The position numbers were made by a program, and so were the translations under genes. Shown here in pieces: positions 35,237 to 47,020 of a stretch of DNA of 64,000 nucleotides (positions are counted from its first letter, which is position 1; each line of letters begins with the position of its first letter). The notes under the pieces are model-generated. The model did not search any database and was not told the origin of the DNA. It was given only the letters and a program-made list of their open reading frames with translations. Source of the stretch: Chamaecrista fasciculata. Taxonomy: Eukaryota; Streptophyta; Magnoliopsida; Fabales; Fabaceae. Location: the NCBI GenBank assembly GCA_003254925.1, contig QANZ01044865.1, positions 36,492-100,491 of the forward strand, given 5' to 3'.

Positions 35237-36507
35237 TATTTCACTCATATTAGCACAATTGAAACCTATGTTGTAGTAAACCAGAAGTTTACTAATTCAA
35301 AAGATACGTTTTTAACTTGTCATGACCGATTAGGCCATTCCGGTTCTATAATGATGCGTAGAATTATTGAGAACTCTCATGGTCATCAATTAAAGAACCA
35401 GAAGATTCTTTTATCTAATGAGTTCTCATGCGCTGCATGTTCTCAAGGAAAATTAATCATGAGACCATCACCAGTAAAAATTGGGATTGAATCTCCTGGG
35501 TTTCTCGAACGCATTCATGGAGATATATGTGGACCTGTAGCTCCATCTTGTGGACCATTTAAATATTTTATGGTGTTAATTGATCATCTTCTAGATGGTC
35601 ACATGTTTGTTTATTATCATCACATAATATGGCATTTGCAAGATTGCTAGCTCAAATAATAAGATTGAGAGCACAATTTCCAGATTATTCTATTAAAGCC
35701 ATACGTCTTGATAATCCGGTGAATTTACATCCCAATATTTTAATGACTATTGTATGTCAATTGGGATAAATGTGGAGCATCCTATTGCTCATGTCCACAC
35801 ACAAAATGGTCTTGCAGAATCATTTATTAAGCGCCTTCAATTAATCGCTAAACCATTACTCATGAGAACAAAACTTCCCATTCATGCATGGGGGCATGCT
35901 ATTTTACATGCTGCAGCTCTTATACGCATTAGACCAACAGCGTATCATAAATTCTCCCCTATGCAATTGGCTTTGGGTCAGGAGCCGAATATTTCCCATT
36001 TAAGAATTTTTGGATGCGCGGTTTATGTTCCAATAGCTCCACCACAGCGCACCAAAATGCCCCCCCAACGAAGATTGGGAATATACGTTGGGTTTGAATC
36101 TCCTTCAATTATAAAATATTTAGAACCTCAAACAGGAGATATGTTTACGACACGTTTTGCCGATTGTCAATTTGATAGAAATAATTTCCCAGCATTAGGG
36201 GGAGAAAAGAAAAAGCTGGAACAACAAATTACTTAGCATGCACATTTATTGAATCAATTTAATCCTCGTACAAAACAATTTGAACTTGAAGTTCAAAAAA
36301 TTGTGCACTTGCAAAATATTATAAATCAATTGCCAAATGCATTCACTAACCCAAAGAAAGTGACAAAATCACATATTCCAGGTGTGAATGCTCCAATTCG
36401 TATAGAGGTCCCAGAAGGACCAGCAAATTCCATTGCAAATGGAAGTAACACACGCCTGAAGCGTGGTAGACCAATCGGTTCCAAAGATAAGATTCCTCGC
36501 AAACGAA
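35237..36507 (+). pseudogene. Copia integrase region, frameshifted
   Basis: It begins with the pre-integrase zinc motif (CHDRLGHSG ... CAACSQGKL), then the catalytic core HGDICGPVAPSCGPFKYF and, in another frame after a shift near 35590-35650, NVEHPIAHVHTQNGLAESFI with the final catalytic Glu context. A TAG at 36234-36236 breaks the second frame, which then runs on through GRPIGSKDKIPRKR. It ends abruptly at the N at 36508. Confidence 0.85.
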
Positions 36508-36508
36508 N
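36508..36508. other. Single N at the copia deletion point
   Basis: The ambiguous base lies between the integrase tail (DKIPRKR) and the middle of RT (LYGLKQSGRMWYNRL). The N-terminal part of RT that should lie between them is missing. Confidence 0.75.
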
Positions 36509-37672
36509 TCAATTAAGTTGCAAAGATCTTTATATGGATTAAAACAATCTGGGCGCATGTGGTATAATCGCCTCAGTGAATATTTGCTACAAAAAGGGTA
36601 CAAAAATGATCGTATTTGTCCATGTGTTTTTATAAAAAGATTTGAATTAGAATTTGTTATTATTGCAGTATATGTTGATGATTTAAATATCATTGGAACC
36701 CCTAAATGTCTTTCAGAAGCTGTAAAACTCTTAAAAGATGAATTTGAAATGAAAGACCTTGGAAAGACAAAATATTGTCTTGGTTTACAAATTGAACATT
36801 TAAAAGAGGGGGTATTTGTCCATCAATCAACATATGTTAAACGGATCTTAGAACGTTTTTACATGGACAAGACACATCCATTGAGTACGCCTATGGTAGT
36901 AAGATCACTTGACGTGACGAAGGATCCTTTCCGTCCCCAAGGGGAAGGTGAAGAACTACTTGGTCCTAATGTTCCATATCTTAGTGCTAGTGGAGCCTTG
37001 ATGTATTCAGCTAATGGCACAAGATCAGATATAGCTTTTTCAGTTAATTTGCTTGCAAGATATAGTTCTTCACCAACAAAAAGACATTGGAAAGGAATTC
37101 AACATATTTTTAGATACCTTCGTGGAACAATTGGTAAAGGTTTATTTTACTCAAATAAATCTAATTCACGATTAATTGGTTATGTCGATGTTGGTTATCT
37201 ATCTGACCCTCACAAGGGGCGATCACAAACAGGCTATTTGTTTACATTTGGTGATACAGCTATCTCTTGGCGTTCAACTAAACAAACTTTAGCATCTACT
37301 TCATCAAATCATGTTGAGTTACTTGCAATTCATGAAGCAAGTCGTTAATGTGTATGGTTGAGATCCATTACTCAACATATTCATCAGTCGTGTGGCTTGT
37401 CATCTCATGAGAAGCATCCGACAATATTGTATGAAGACAATGTCGCTTGTATTTCTCAATTAAAAGACGGCTAAATCAAAGGCGACAGAACTAAACATAT
37501 TTCGCCAAAATTCTTCTTTACCCATGATCTTCAAAAAGATGGTGAAATTAATATTCAACAAGTTCGTTCAAGTGATAATCTAACAGATTTGTTCACTAAG
37601 GCATTACCAACTGCAACATTTGAGAAGCTCGTTTATCGAATTGATATGCGCCGATTAAAAGACCTTCAGTGA
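36509..37672 (+). pseudogene. Copia reverse transcriptase (C-terminal part) and RNase H
   Basis: Starts inside RT with LYGLKQSGRMW, has the catalytic YVDDLNIIG, then RNase H with STKQTLASTSSNHVELLA and KHISPKFFFTHDLQKDG-like sequence. Stops at 37346-37348 and in KDG-TAA near 37471 break the end. The normal first half of RT is absent, so no active enzyme is possible. Confidence 0.88.
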
Positions 37673-37811
37673 TGTAATAATGAGGGGAGATACGCGCTGG
37701 CGCACTCTTTTTTCCTTCACCATGGTTTTGTCCCACTGGGTTTTCCTGGTAAGGTTTTTAATGAGGCGGCCTTTAATGCGTATCAATAAATTGTGAATAT
37801 TCAAGGGGGAG

Positions 37812-38076
37812 TATTGTAAATAATTATGTTGTAAATATCCACATTTGGCTTTTGATATTCTCTGTGTATAGAAGTTTGAGTTTTCCTTTAGTTTATCTAT
37901 GCACATGTATATGATCTTATCCTTTCATAATTAGATTCATCTCCCCTGTATATCCTTTAGCCTATAAATAGAAGCTTTAGGGTTTGGTGTAACTAAGCAA
38001 TTCAGTTGAATAATCAGAATTACTCTCCTACTTTTCTCTCTTCTTTGAATATTCTTATTCCATATATTTTACAACA
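37812..38076 (+). repeat. 3' LTR of the copia element
   Basis: 265 bp, follows AAGGGGGAG, ends ACAACA and is followed by the AAACC duplication. TATAAATA at 37963-37970. It differs from the 5' LTR by about 15 substitutions and a 3-bp gap. Confidence 0.93.
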
Positions 38077-38081
38077 AAACC

Positions 38082-38394
38082 CTCATACTAGTTATTTCAT
38101 TTATTGAATTTCTCGCAAGTCAATGAAAAAATTAATTACTATTATATTGTTGATCATGGACATAAATATATATTGAGCAACTCTTAAGTTTAGATACTGG
38201 TGAAGGGAAGTTGATTGATGTACTGAAATAAAAAGAAGTCATAAACAAATATATACACAAACTTGGAAAAACTAGGTAATTTCCATAGTTTACTACTTTT
38301 GCATTGAATAATCAATGGAAGAAGATTCAATCATTCAAACATTTTACAATCTATCTATATAAATATTATTATTATTATTTAATTTGCTATATAT
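38082..38394. other. 3' flank of the gibberellin oxidase gene
   Basis: AT-rich DNA with a short ATT run near 38368. It should contain the 3' UTR of the minus-strand gene. Nothing else seen. Confidence 0.5.
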
Positions 38395-40284
38395 CTAGCC
38401 CACTTGTACAGTACTATTATTATTATTATGACCATGACTGTGAGAGTCATTTCCATCACCAAACATAGCGGTTTTCGGTGCACAAACTTGAACACACGAC
38501 AATGCTTTGTTGAAATGCTTCGCTTTCGTCCCAAGGTACTCATGCCACGTCACGGGCCTGTACAATGCGGGCCTGCTTGGGCCCACCACCTTTGGATGTG
38601 GTGATATCTTCACTCCTTCTGGGGGCCCATACAAATAGGCTACCGATATCCTCTGCCGGGTCCGGTTCACCCGAACCCGATGCAACACACTCGGGTACAA
38701 TCCGTTTGACATAATGTGGAGCAAGTCACCGACGTTGACCACTAGCCCACTCGGGATCGGTGGCACCGTGACCCACCCGGTCCCTTCCTTGAACACCTGG
38801 AGACCGGAAATATTGTTTTGAGAGAGAATCGTGAGGAGGGTGGAGTCGGTATGGGCCGCCAGGCCCATGGCCCGGTCCGGGTCTGGGCAAGTCGGGTAAG
38901 AATTGAGCTGTATGGCAGCGGAAGCGCCTTTGAGTTTGTCGTCGTCGTTTTTGTTTTGGGCTTGGGCATTGGGCCCAGAGGCCCATTGGATGTCATGGGC
39001 CGAAATTCCCAAAGAAGAGAAGATGAGCCATGTTAGGGTTTGGGCTAAATTTTTCATGGATTCTTGGTACTTGGCGACAATTTCACTGAAAGGAAAAAGA
39101 CAAAAGAGGACCCAAATGGGAAGTGATATTAGAAAAATCCAAATAGTACTGTTTTGCATGATGAGAACTTGAAGAAAGACATTCCAACAAAAGTTATAAA
39201 CAAACAGAAGAAGCAAGTGGATTTTGGGTACATATGTATACAGGAATATGGGCTCCACTTTCTCTCTCCTCTCTCTCTCTCTCTTACTCTCAAAAATAAA
39301 AAAATAAAAAATAAATTGTAATCTTTTCTAATTTTGCATTTAAGGATAATCCGATGCTTTTCTGTTTGACCACATATATAGTAATAGAATCGCCTTGTAG
39401 GCTACAACTCCCTCGTACTTTCCCTCCCATGATGTATGTAAGTGTAACAACATTCTGGATAACCAATAATTATCCCATTTTCATAAATAATAATCACCAT
39501 ATGGTTAGAAAAAGAGTAAATTAACAATTTAGTCCTTCAAAGATCACTAAATTAATAATTTGATCTCTAAACTTTTGAAATATATTATTTAATCTCTAAA
39601 AGATAAAAATGATATATTCATTTAAGAATTTTCAACTAGTAATAGATACACCTAAGTTAGAATCTCACTAGATGCGTCATTACCCCAAGCGCCTCAGTTA
39701 GTATCAACAATATTTTTTTTAAAAATTAAACTGTATATTTCAATCTTTCAGAAATTAAAGTACCAAATTATAAAATATACTCACCAATATCTGATATGAT
39801 CACAAGGCCAAAGTTGACGAAAATGATGAAGGGTATCACCAAGGATGGTGAATCCTTCAGACCACATAAGTTTTGGGAAGAAGGAGGAGATGGGAGCGAG
39901 GCCGTAGCCGGAGACGGTATCGGGAGACCGGGCGGCCCGGAGCTTGTGGGCCGGAGGAAGGGAGAAGAGGGCGGCCGCAGCAGAGTGAATGGCGTCGACG
40001 ACGGCGTTGGGTACGCCGTGGTTGACCACTTGGAAGACACCCCAAGCCCTGCATGCACGCCCAATCAACGTGGCAGCATTGGGGTCCGTCAGATCAATCA
40101 CCGGCGGCATCTCGGCGATGACGGTGGCATCGTTTTGAGCATCCACGTGGCTCCATGCGTAGGAATCAGGAAGCTCTTGGAGGGAGTGTAGGTCAGGGTT
40201 TTTGTGAAAAACCACAGGACGGTGGTTTCGAAACGTTTCATCAGAAGAAGAAGAAGATGATGCTGATTTTGAGAGTGAAGGCAT
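38395..40284 (-). CDS. GA3ox: Gibberellin 3-beta-dioxygenase (GA3ox), two exons
   Basis: A soluble 2-oxoglutarate/Fe(II) dioxygenase that 3-beta-hydroxylates GA9 and GA20 to the active GA4 and GA1. Exons 40284-39785 (500 nt) and 39085-38395 (691 nt) are joined by a phase-2 GT-AG intron (TTG|GTGAGT, TTTCAG|TGAAATT), giving 396 aa. N-terminal DIOX_N features: VIDLTDPNAA, WGVFQVVNHGVP. The GA3ox hallmark SSFFPKLMWSEGFTILG lies near residue 140. The iron ligands are His and Asp in AAHTDSTLLTIL and His in SVLHRVRVNRTR; the 2-oxoglutarate RxS is in RQRISVAYLYGPP. The end GTKAKHFNKAL is typical, followed by a His/Asn/Ser-rich tail that varies in this family. No lesion. The intron (39086-39784) holds CT repeats. 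Two exons is the usual GA3ox structure. Confidence 0.95.
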
Positions 40285-40598
40285 AGTGAATAATATATGA
40301 TTGTTTAGAAGAATAATAAGTAATTGTGTATAAATGATAATAATGGATAATGAATATTGATATATAGTACCAGTGGTAGTAGTACTTGTTCTATTTGCAG
40401 TCTTATTCTATACCACTACTATAGTTAATCTCAAAAGCCACTTATTAATAAAAGTAGGGAGATATATATATAGTGGTGGTAGTGATGGTGGTACTGGTAC
40501 TTTGGGAAAACAACACATAAAACGACAATACAGAGAGAGAGAAGAGAGAGAGAGAAGGTGAGTAAGATGGATGGGGAAACTTGATTGTGGCTATTGAG

Positions 40599-40606
40599 TA
40601 TATATA
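40599..40606 (-). promoter_or_regulatory. Probable TATA box of GA3ox
   Basis: TATATATA on the minus strand about 315 nt upstream of the ATG. A CT-rich run (40528-40558) would lie in the leader, common in plant leaders. Confidence 0.4.
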
Positions 40607-40736
40607 GAGATCAAGCTTCACACGGCGACGAAATGGCCCTTACCCTACCAAAACATATTCAGAGACACAAAGAAATACTCATAAAATACATACATACATA
40701 CGTCAAAAATCTCATTTTGATCCTTTATATTTAGGG

Positions 40737-41197
40737 TAAATTACACAGAAGGTTCATGTGATTTGGGTTGTTTTGAGATTGGGTCTCACTGGTTTGAAAA
40801 GTTGCAATTTAGGGACTCAAGTTTGCTTAGTTAGCAGAAAAGGAGTCTCCGTCCAAAATTAAATGAAAATTTGCGCTAAATATCATTTTAAAACCCTAAT
40901 TATAATTTTCTATGCATTTGACTCATTGTTTCTATGAGGGAGGGACTTTGATGCAAAAACAGAAAATTTTCAGGGACTTTGACTCAGTCTATTGAAAATT
41001 TTTCTGATTTGACAGAAATAAGGAGTCAAATGCATAAGAATTTATATTTAGGATCTTAAAATGGTATTTTAGCCCAAATTTCTGTTAAATTTTGGACAGA
41101 TGACCCTTTTCTGCTAATGGAGCAAACCTCAGTCTCTAAATTACAACTTTTCAAACCACGAGGACCCAATCTCGAAACACCCCAAACCTCATATTCT
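40737..41197. repeat. Foldback repeat upstream of GA3ox
   Basis: The left arm with TTGAGATTGGGTC and TGGTTTGAAAAGTTG pairs with the right arm CAACTTTTCAAACCA and GACCCAATCTCGA. Arms of about 80 bp or more are visible; no TSD identified. Confidence 0.6.
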
Positions 41198-41870
41198 ATT
41201 TTGATCTCTAATACTTTTTATTTTGTTTTGATCCTTAATATTTCTCAACAGTTCTATTTTTGCCAATATCTATTTAATATAGTCATAGATCTCAAATTTC
41301 AACTTCAAGCGACAAAATTGAAGCCACAAGTTACTTTTGACGAGTTCTTTTTATGTTCAGTTGAAATCATTGACAAAGGAGCTAAGTCAAATTGGGCTTG
41401 AAAGTTGGCTACTTATCTCATTAAAATTTAAGTTTCAATATAATTGGGCTTATTGACAAGTTAGGTAAATAACTCTATTCAATATAATTATTGACGAGTG
41501 GCCTATTGACAAGTAATTATTGAAAGTGTGAAAGTGGGCTATTGACAAGTAATTATTGACGAGTTATTTCTCTATTCAATATAATTGGGCTCGTTGAAAA
41601 ATAAAACGAGATAAAATAGTACTTCAAAATTGAAATGAGTGGCCCACTTTCATGCCTCATTTAACCTTGCTTATCAATAACTCTAATTAGGTAAATAACT
41701 CTTCAAAAGTAACTCGTAAAACTTCAATTTCATCATATTTGGACTTAAAACGAGTAAGATATAACAATTATAGACCAATTGTGGAACTTATTAAGGACCA
41801 AAATGGAACAGTTGGAAAATATTAAGAAACAAAATAAAACTTTAGAATAAATATTGAGGACAAAATAACA
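41198..41870. repeat. Diverged foldback repeat related to 18229-19050
   Basis: TTTTGTTTTGATCCTTAATA-like left blocks pair with AGGACCAAAATGGAAC and related right blocks near 41795-41870. Interior segments recur within it (ATTGACAAGTAATTATTG type). Non-coding. Confidence 0.4.
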
Positions 41871-42385
41871 TTTCGGCCTACAAATATCCAGAGTATTATT
41901 AAGAGAAAATTAATGATTTGACCCATGAAAGATATCAGACTTATTTTTTTTAAAGATAGTTCATTAAACATACAATTGTAATCAATTTATTTTTTTGTTA
42001 ACATATTAATTAACATTTACTGACAAATAGAATTTTTTTCATGTCAGCAGTTCATTGCAATATCAAAAAAATTTAAAATAATATTAAATTTTCATTGAAT
42101 TTTAATCAATATTTTTAATAGAAAACTAAATTAATTTTAATTATTTATTTTAAAGGATAAATTTAGTAATTTTACTTTTTAGAGACTGGATTGAAAGATA
42201 TAAATTTTTTTAGAGATTAAATTATTATATTAATTTACTTTATTATGTTTATATTATTTTCACATATTGAGTGGTACATGTTGGATGGGAGTTACGAGGG
42301 GAAGGCGACAAGAAGTGAAAAAGGAAAATATTTGCAAGTATATATCAAATGACGAAAAGACCATTTTGTCCTGGACATAAGTACA
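41871..42385. repeat. AT-rich repeat-like DNA
   Basis: Weak inverted pairing of GATTTGACC-type and GGATTGAAAG-type blocks (about 41900-42240), without firm ends. No gene. Confidence 0.25.
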
Positions 42386-42394
42386 TATATATTA

Positions 42395-42804
42395 GGTTAA
42401 AGTATTATTTTTTGCTCAATATTCAATTTGATCCCATATTATTTTTGTTGCACTTTTGGTCTCATATATTTGGGTCAAGTTCCAATTTGGTCCCTTATCT
42501 TTTTTATTGTTGCAGATTTAATTGATCTCGTATCTTTGGGTCAGATATAGAATTAGTATTATATTTTAGTGTAGAATTGATCTCATATCCTTGAGCCAGG
42601 TAGAATTAACGGTGGAACTTTTTACAAAGATATGAGATGAGACCAATTGTCCAACCTAATCAAAAGATCTTATCAGACCAAAGATGATATAGGACCAAAT
42701 TGAGATGTTTTGCAAAGATATGAAAGCAAAAGTGCAACAAAAAAATATACGGGATCAAATTAGGAAATGAGCAGAAAATATGGGATCAAATTTATACTTT
42801 GACC
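42395..42804. mobile_element. Foldback Mutator-like MITE, 9-bp TSD
   Basis: Same family as 3041-3424: ends GGTTAAAGTA and TACTTTGACC. Perfect 9-bp duplication TATATATTA (42386-42394 and 42805-42813). 410 bp, non-coding. Confidence 0.75.
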
Positions 42805-42813
42805 TATATATTA

Positions 42814-44583
42814 AGGTGAGAGGCTAAGAGGGATGGTGGAGAAAGAGAAAAAAGAAAGGAGGGGCTATTCCGAAAATAAGGAAGAGTAGGAGGGGCCCTC
42901 ATTCTTCAACATGTGCCTTTGTCTTGTCCTCAAGTAGAAAATAACTTTTAAAATCAAGCACTTCCATTCCCAACTTGCTCTTTTTATCTATTTATTTAGA
43001 TCTCTATATGTTATTAGTTCAATTCACATCGCTATACGACAATAATACCCTTATACCCCCATTTGTGTCTGTTGGTGTCATTACCATATTGCCCATTATG
43101 ATTTTGAACTCTTCAAGATATATATACCAAGTTTATATATGTAATGTATGGAGGATATTATACATGACAAGAGCACATTAGTTGATTGAGATCCACACCA
43201 TAATATATGTTGTATTTAAACCAAAAATAGAAAAGAAACACTATGGGTTTTATAGTTTAGTCCCTTCCACAAAAAAATTGTTAATATTATATATATTCAT
43301 GCAAAAGGTAATTTATGCTGCGAATATAATGCCTCTTTTCACTTTGCAAATATATAGGTCAAACTAAAGTGTAAATTTAACCTCTTATTTTTCGGTCAAA
43401 TTGCAAATCAGGTTCAGTCCAAAAAAAAAAAAAGATTAAAAATCAGGTCCTTATCTTTTTACTTTTTGCACATTTACTTTCATATTTTTTTTGTCAACTT
43501 GTAGACTTGGTCTCATATCTTTGCAAAAGATTATATCGTTAGTTCTACTCTAAATTTTGTCCATCTCCCTCTGCGAAGTATGACATGGACAACTGACTTT
43601 GAAGAGATTTTAGTCCTTTGTCTTTGAGGTAAGTTGTGATTTTAGTCCTGTATCTTTCTTTCTTTTTCTTTTTTTTGCAATTTTGGTTCCCCACGTTAGC
43701 TGTCCACAACAAGAGAATAACTAGAATCTAATATTATAGTACTCACTATAAGAGAAAAAATTATAAGGAAGGAAATCTAATAGAAGCCTTAAAAAATTTC
43801 TACTTATGTTGCTTTCTACTAAGAAAGACATCCATGAAGGGTAATGTCTAATAGCAGCAAACAAATGTTAGGATAAGCTAAAAGAGGATTCTGCCATGAT
43901 TGATCATATCCTTGTCTTTGTAAAACCAGGAGGTGTTCTTGTTGTTGATATTTTGATGTTGGGTAATTAAAATAAAACGCTTTATGCACCAGAAGAGAAA
44001 ATAAAGCTTATTCCACGCCTATAAATATTTCTCCATATCTTCAATTCGTGCCATCTTTCATGGTTCAAAATGAAGGCCAAGATGCATAAACAACCTTTAT
44101 TCCAGGGAAGGAAAAGAGAAATATCTTGGCTAGTTTTTTGCAGCTTGAGAGTTGAGAAATTGCTACATAGGCAGTGTTAATACAGTCCAATTGGTATCTA
44201 CAATACTAAATGACTTGAACCATTTTTTTTCCCGGTGGAGTATGGAATTCCTAACCTTTAATTTAACAAAAAAAAAAAAAGAAGTATTTTCTTTAAAAAA
44301 AATGCAAAAGCAAACCCTATTTTTTAAAAAATATAATATATATATATATAGATATAGAATCTACCCAAAAAAAGAAAAGATTTTTTTTTTATTTTAGTAA
44401 TTTCTGGGCTATTTATACAATTGAATAAATTATCAATTTTGTCCTTGAATTATGTGGCCATCATTACATATTTTAAACTTTGAAGTTTTAAAATATTTGA
44501 TTTAGTATATATCCATAAATTCATGACTAGATGCAATTTAATCCCTCTAGGGACTCGAGTACTATTCATGGAGAGGGACTAAT
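42814..44583. other. Intergenic DNA with a partial foldback copy
   Basis: A truncated relative of the GGTCAAA foldback family starts near 43358 and fades by about 43700. At 43850-44150 the DNA is less AT-rich and looks like a decayed exon (a short frame reads FVKPGGVLVVDI), but no product is certain. An A-run and a TA run lie at 44265-44350. Confidence 0.35.
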
Positions 44584-44591
44584 ATGTAACG

Positions 44592-45223
44592 TAGGGGTGA
44601 GCAAACCAACCCGCCAACCCGCAAGCCCGCAGAAACCAACCAAACCCGCATCTATGGGTTGGGTTGGTTCAGGTTCGTGGGTTGCTTTGGGTTGAAAATT
44701 TTCAACCCGTACACTTGCTGGTTGGGTTGTGGGTTCGGAGTTTCTGAACTCAACCCAACCCGTGAGCCCGCATATAATTTTTTTAAAAAAAATTTATATT
44801 TTATACAAGTTTATGTATTTTGATATACATTTTCTATGTTTTCTTATGTATTTATATTATTATTTCTTTATAAATAAAATATTTTGATTTTAAAATTTAT
44901 ATAATTACATATATGTATTACATTTATATATGTTAATGAAATATATTTTAATTTATATATATATAATCTATGTTTTTTTAATTTTTTTATGTGTAAGTTT
45001 TATTATTCACTACTCACAAATTTTTAATAATGTTTTTTGTTATGAAAATTATAAAAAAAAATTTACAAACTCAACCCGCGGGTTCAACCCAACCCAACCC
45101 GCAACTCTGCGGGTTGGGTTGGTTCAGATTGAGTTTTAAAAATTATAAAACCCAACCCAACCCGCAGATTGATGTGCGGGTTGGGCTGGGATTTTTCCTC
45201 AACCCAGCCCGCGCTCACCCCTA
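44592..45223. mobile_element. hAT-like MITE rich in GGGTTGG repeats
   Basis: The ends TAGGGGTGAGC and GCGCTCACCCCTA are inverted repeats. The 8-bp flanks ATGTAACG (44584-44591) and ACGTAACG (45224-45231) match at seven positions, fitting the hAT superfamily. Near both ends are many AACCC/GGGTT blocks, and the centre is very AT-rich. No transposase. Confidence 0.8.
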
Positions 45224-45231
45224 ACGTAACG

Positions 45232-45837
45232 AGTCATAAATTTTTAAAAACGAAATCCAGCATTTAAAAACCAAAAATTACAGACTAAATTGACAACATC
45301 CATATAATCTAAGACTAAAATATCGATTTAATCTATAAAGTTCAAGGACGATTGTGCTTTTTCCCTTTACTGTTTAACATCATTATTAGATATAGTACTT
45401 CAGTTTAGTTTTTCTTTCCCCCTCCAATCGAAAGAGTTAAAATGGTCATGTAATGCCTCTTTTTGTTTCTCTTCTCTTGCTTCACATCTATCACTACATG
45501 CATTAAAGAAAAAGAAAATGACTCGATTGATTCTGATTTAATTATCAAATGCCGATCGATCAAGTTTAAATTTTATTTAGTTACATAAAGTATACAAAAT
45601 AAATATTGTTTTATAAAAAAAAATAATAAAAGTACGAATAGGATGCATGGATAAACAGTGATGGCCCTCTGGTTAAGAATCTTTCGTGATATGAACATGG
45701 TTAATGGGACATATGGGTTAGTATCTGTCCACACAGTCACATACTACATTCAAAATACTCTTAATTACATGCACATGTCCTTCACGTGGCTCAACATGCT
45801 CAGGTCGGGACCCTTAGCTCCTTACTTAACCATCCTT
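45232..45837. other. Intergenic DNA, nothing recognised
   Basis: No coding frame or clear repeat that I can support. Confidence 0.4.
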
Positions 45838-45838
45838 A

Positions 45839-45882
<44 letters not shown>
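45838..45882. repeat. (TTA)n microsatellite at a SINE tail
   Basis: About 15 uninterrupted TTA units. It adjoins the poly-T (poly-A on the other strand) end of the minus-strand SINE, so it probably grew from the SINE tail. Confidence 0.9.
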
Positions 45883-45883
<1 letters not shown>

Positions 45884-45884
45884 G

Positions 45885-46057
45885 TATTTTTTTTCTTAAG
45901 ATATCCTCAGCCTAACAAGTTAAAGACTAATCTTTTACATATTTTAACTCTATTTAAAGATCTGCCACTAGCCAATTAGTTGTTACATACACAAGGCAAA
46001 ATTCGAACCCCCAACACTTGCTTAAGCAACCTAATGAACTGACCACTAGACCAACCA
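45885..46057 (-). mobile_element. tRNA-like SINE, copy 2
   Basis: On the minus strand it begins GGTTGGTCTAGTGGTCAG (A-box-like), has GGGTTCGAATTTT (B-box-like) about 30 nt on, then TGTATGTAACAACTAATTGG, matching copy 1 at 14510-14688, and ends in an A run. The shared middle block ties the two together as one family. Confidence 0.75.
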
Positions 46058-46918
46058 AACTTAATTTATATATGATTTTTTAGTTTAACCATGGTTTCTC
46101 CACCTAGCTATTCATGTAATAATTTAGGTGAAGACTAATAATATCATTCGAATTGGAAGCGAACAGTTAAAACTCTCATAGCAATGTTTACTCTAGGGTT
46201 CTAATCTAGATGTCTCAATTAGGGGTGCAGCTCACTTACTACTATACCGAACACTTGGATATATATATATATATATCCAAATATTATATATTCATAATTA
46301 TTTAATTTCATAACATTGGTTCATGAGCATGCACGCATGTCGACCACACATGACACAACAATATTAACGAGATTGTCTTTATCTGCACATGTATATTCAG
46401 AATATTTTGATTACGTATATCTTGTAAGATATTGATTATTGTGAGTTAAATCTTGAGTTTTTTTTTTCAACTATGAAAAGTTCGGCGTGCATACAAGATA
46501 TGGCTTATATATATATAATATATATATAATAACATGCATATGAGAGCATGCATGGACGGCAAAATATATGATCTTTTTTTATTCAATTTGGTCATTTTTC
46601 TATATATGTAATGACTTTTAGACTGTAGTGTACGTTTATAATACAATGTAAAGTATGCGAAGCATGTTTTGTTCGCTGTCTTCCAAATATGTCAAAGCAA
46701 GATTTCTTAAAATTTCAATGGCAAATTGACGTACCAATTAATTAATAACATTCCGAAGACTATACATTGATCTCAAATACCATTCTCTCATAATTATATA
46801 CAACTTTAATCTTATTTTGTCCATTACAAAATATAACAAACAGAAACAGAAAAAAAAAATAACAAGAAAAGGAACAGAAGAAAAAAAGCACAAGAAGAAC
46901 ATATATATATGGGTCCTT
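46058..46918. other. Intergenic AT-rich DNA
   Basis: TA runs at 46260-46275 and 46508-46530. A tRNA-like scrap may lie near 46195-46245. No gene. Confidence 0.4.
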
Positions 46919-47020
46919 CTAACATGTGCCCTAAGGGCACATGTTAAGGTTTCTTTTTTTTTTTGATAAGAAACGTAATTCATTAAAAAAGAAAACAAGA
47001 ACAAAGGGAGTTCAGCATAG

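Larger units (their letters stand above)
21874..38076 (+). mobile_element. Ty1/copia LTR retrotransposon, degenerate, split by a gypsy insertion
   Basis: LTRs are at 21874-22141 and 37812-38076, with 5-bp duplications AAACC at 21869-21873 and 38077-38081. The polypurine tract AAGGGGGAG immediately precedes the 3' LTR. Domain order gag (UBN2 type), protease-like, integrase, RT, RNase H is the copia order. About 15 substitutions and one 3-bp indel separate the LTRs (about 6% by hand), so it is the older insertion. The gypsy element at 24024-35231 interrupts it between protease and integrase. Stops, frameshifts and loss of the first part of RT make it inactive. Without the guest it is about 5.0 kb. 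Confidence 0.95.

Noticed and set aside
39625..39690. Possible SINE scrap in the GA3ox intron
   Set aside because: A-box and B-box likeness is weak, and there is no tail or duplication.
43850..44150. Decayed gene with a KPGGVLVVD-like peptide
   Set aside because: Only a few residues look familiar and stops are frequent; it could be chance.
45838..45882. CRISPR-like or regulatory array
   Set aside because: It is a plain TTA microsatellite at a SINE tail in a plant genome.
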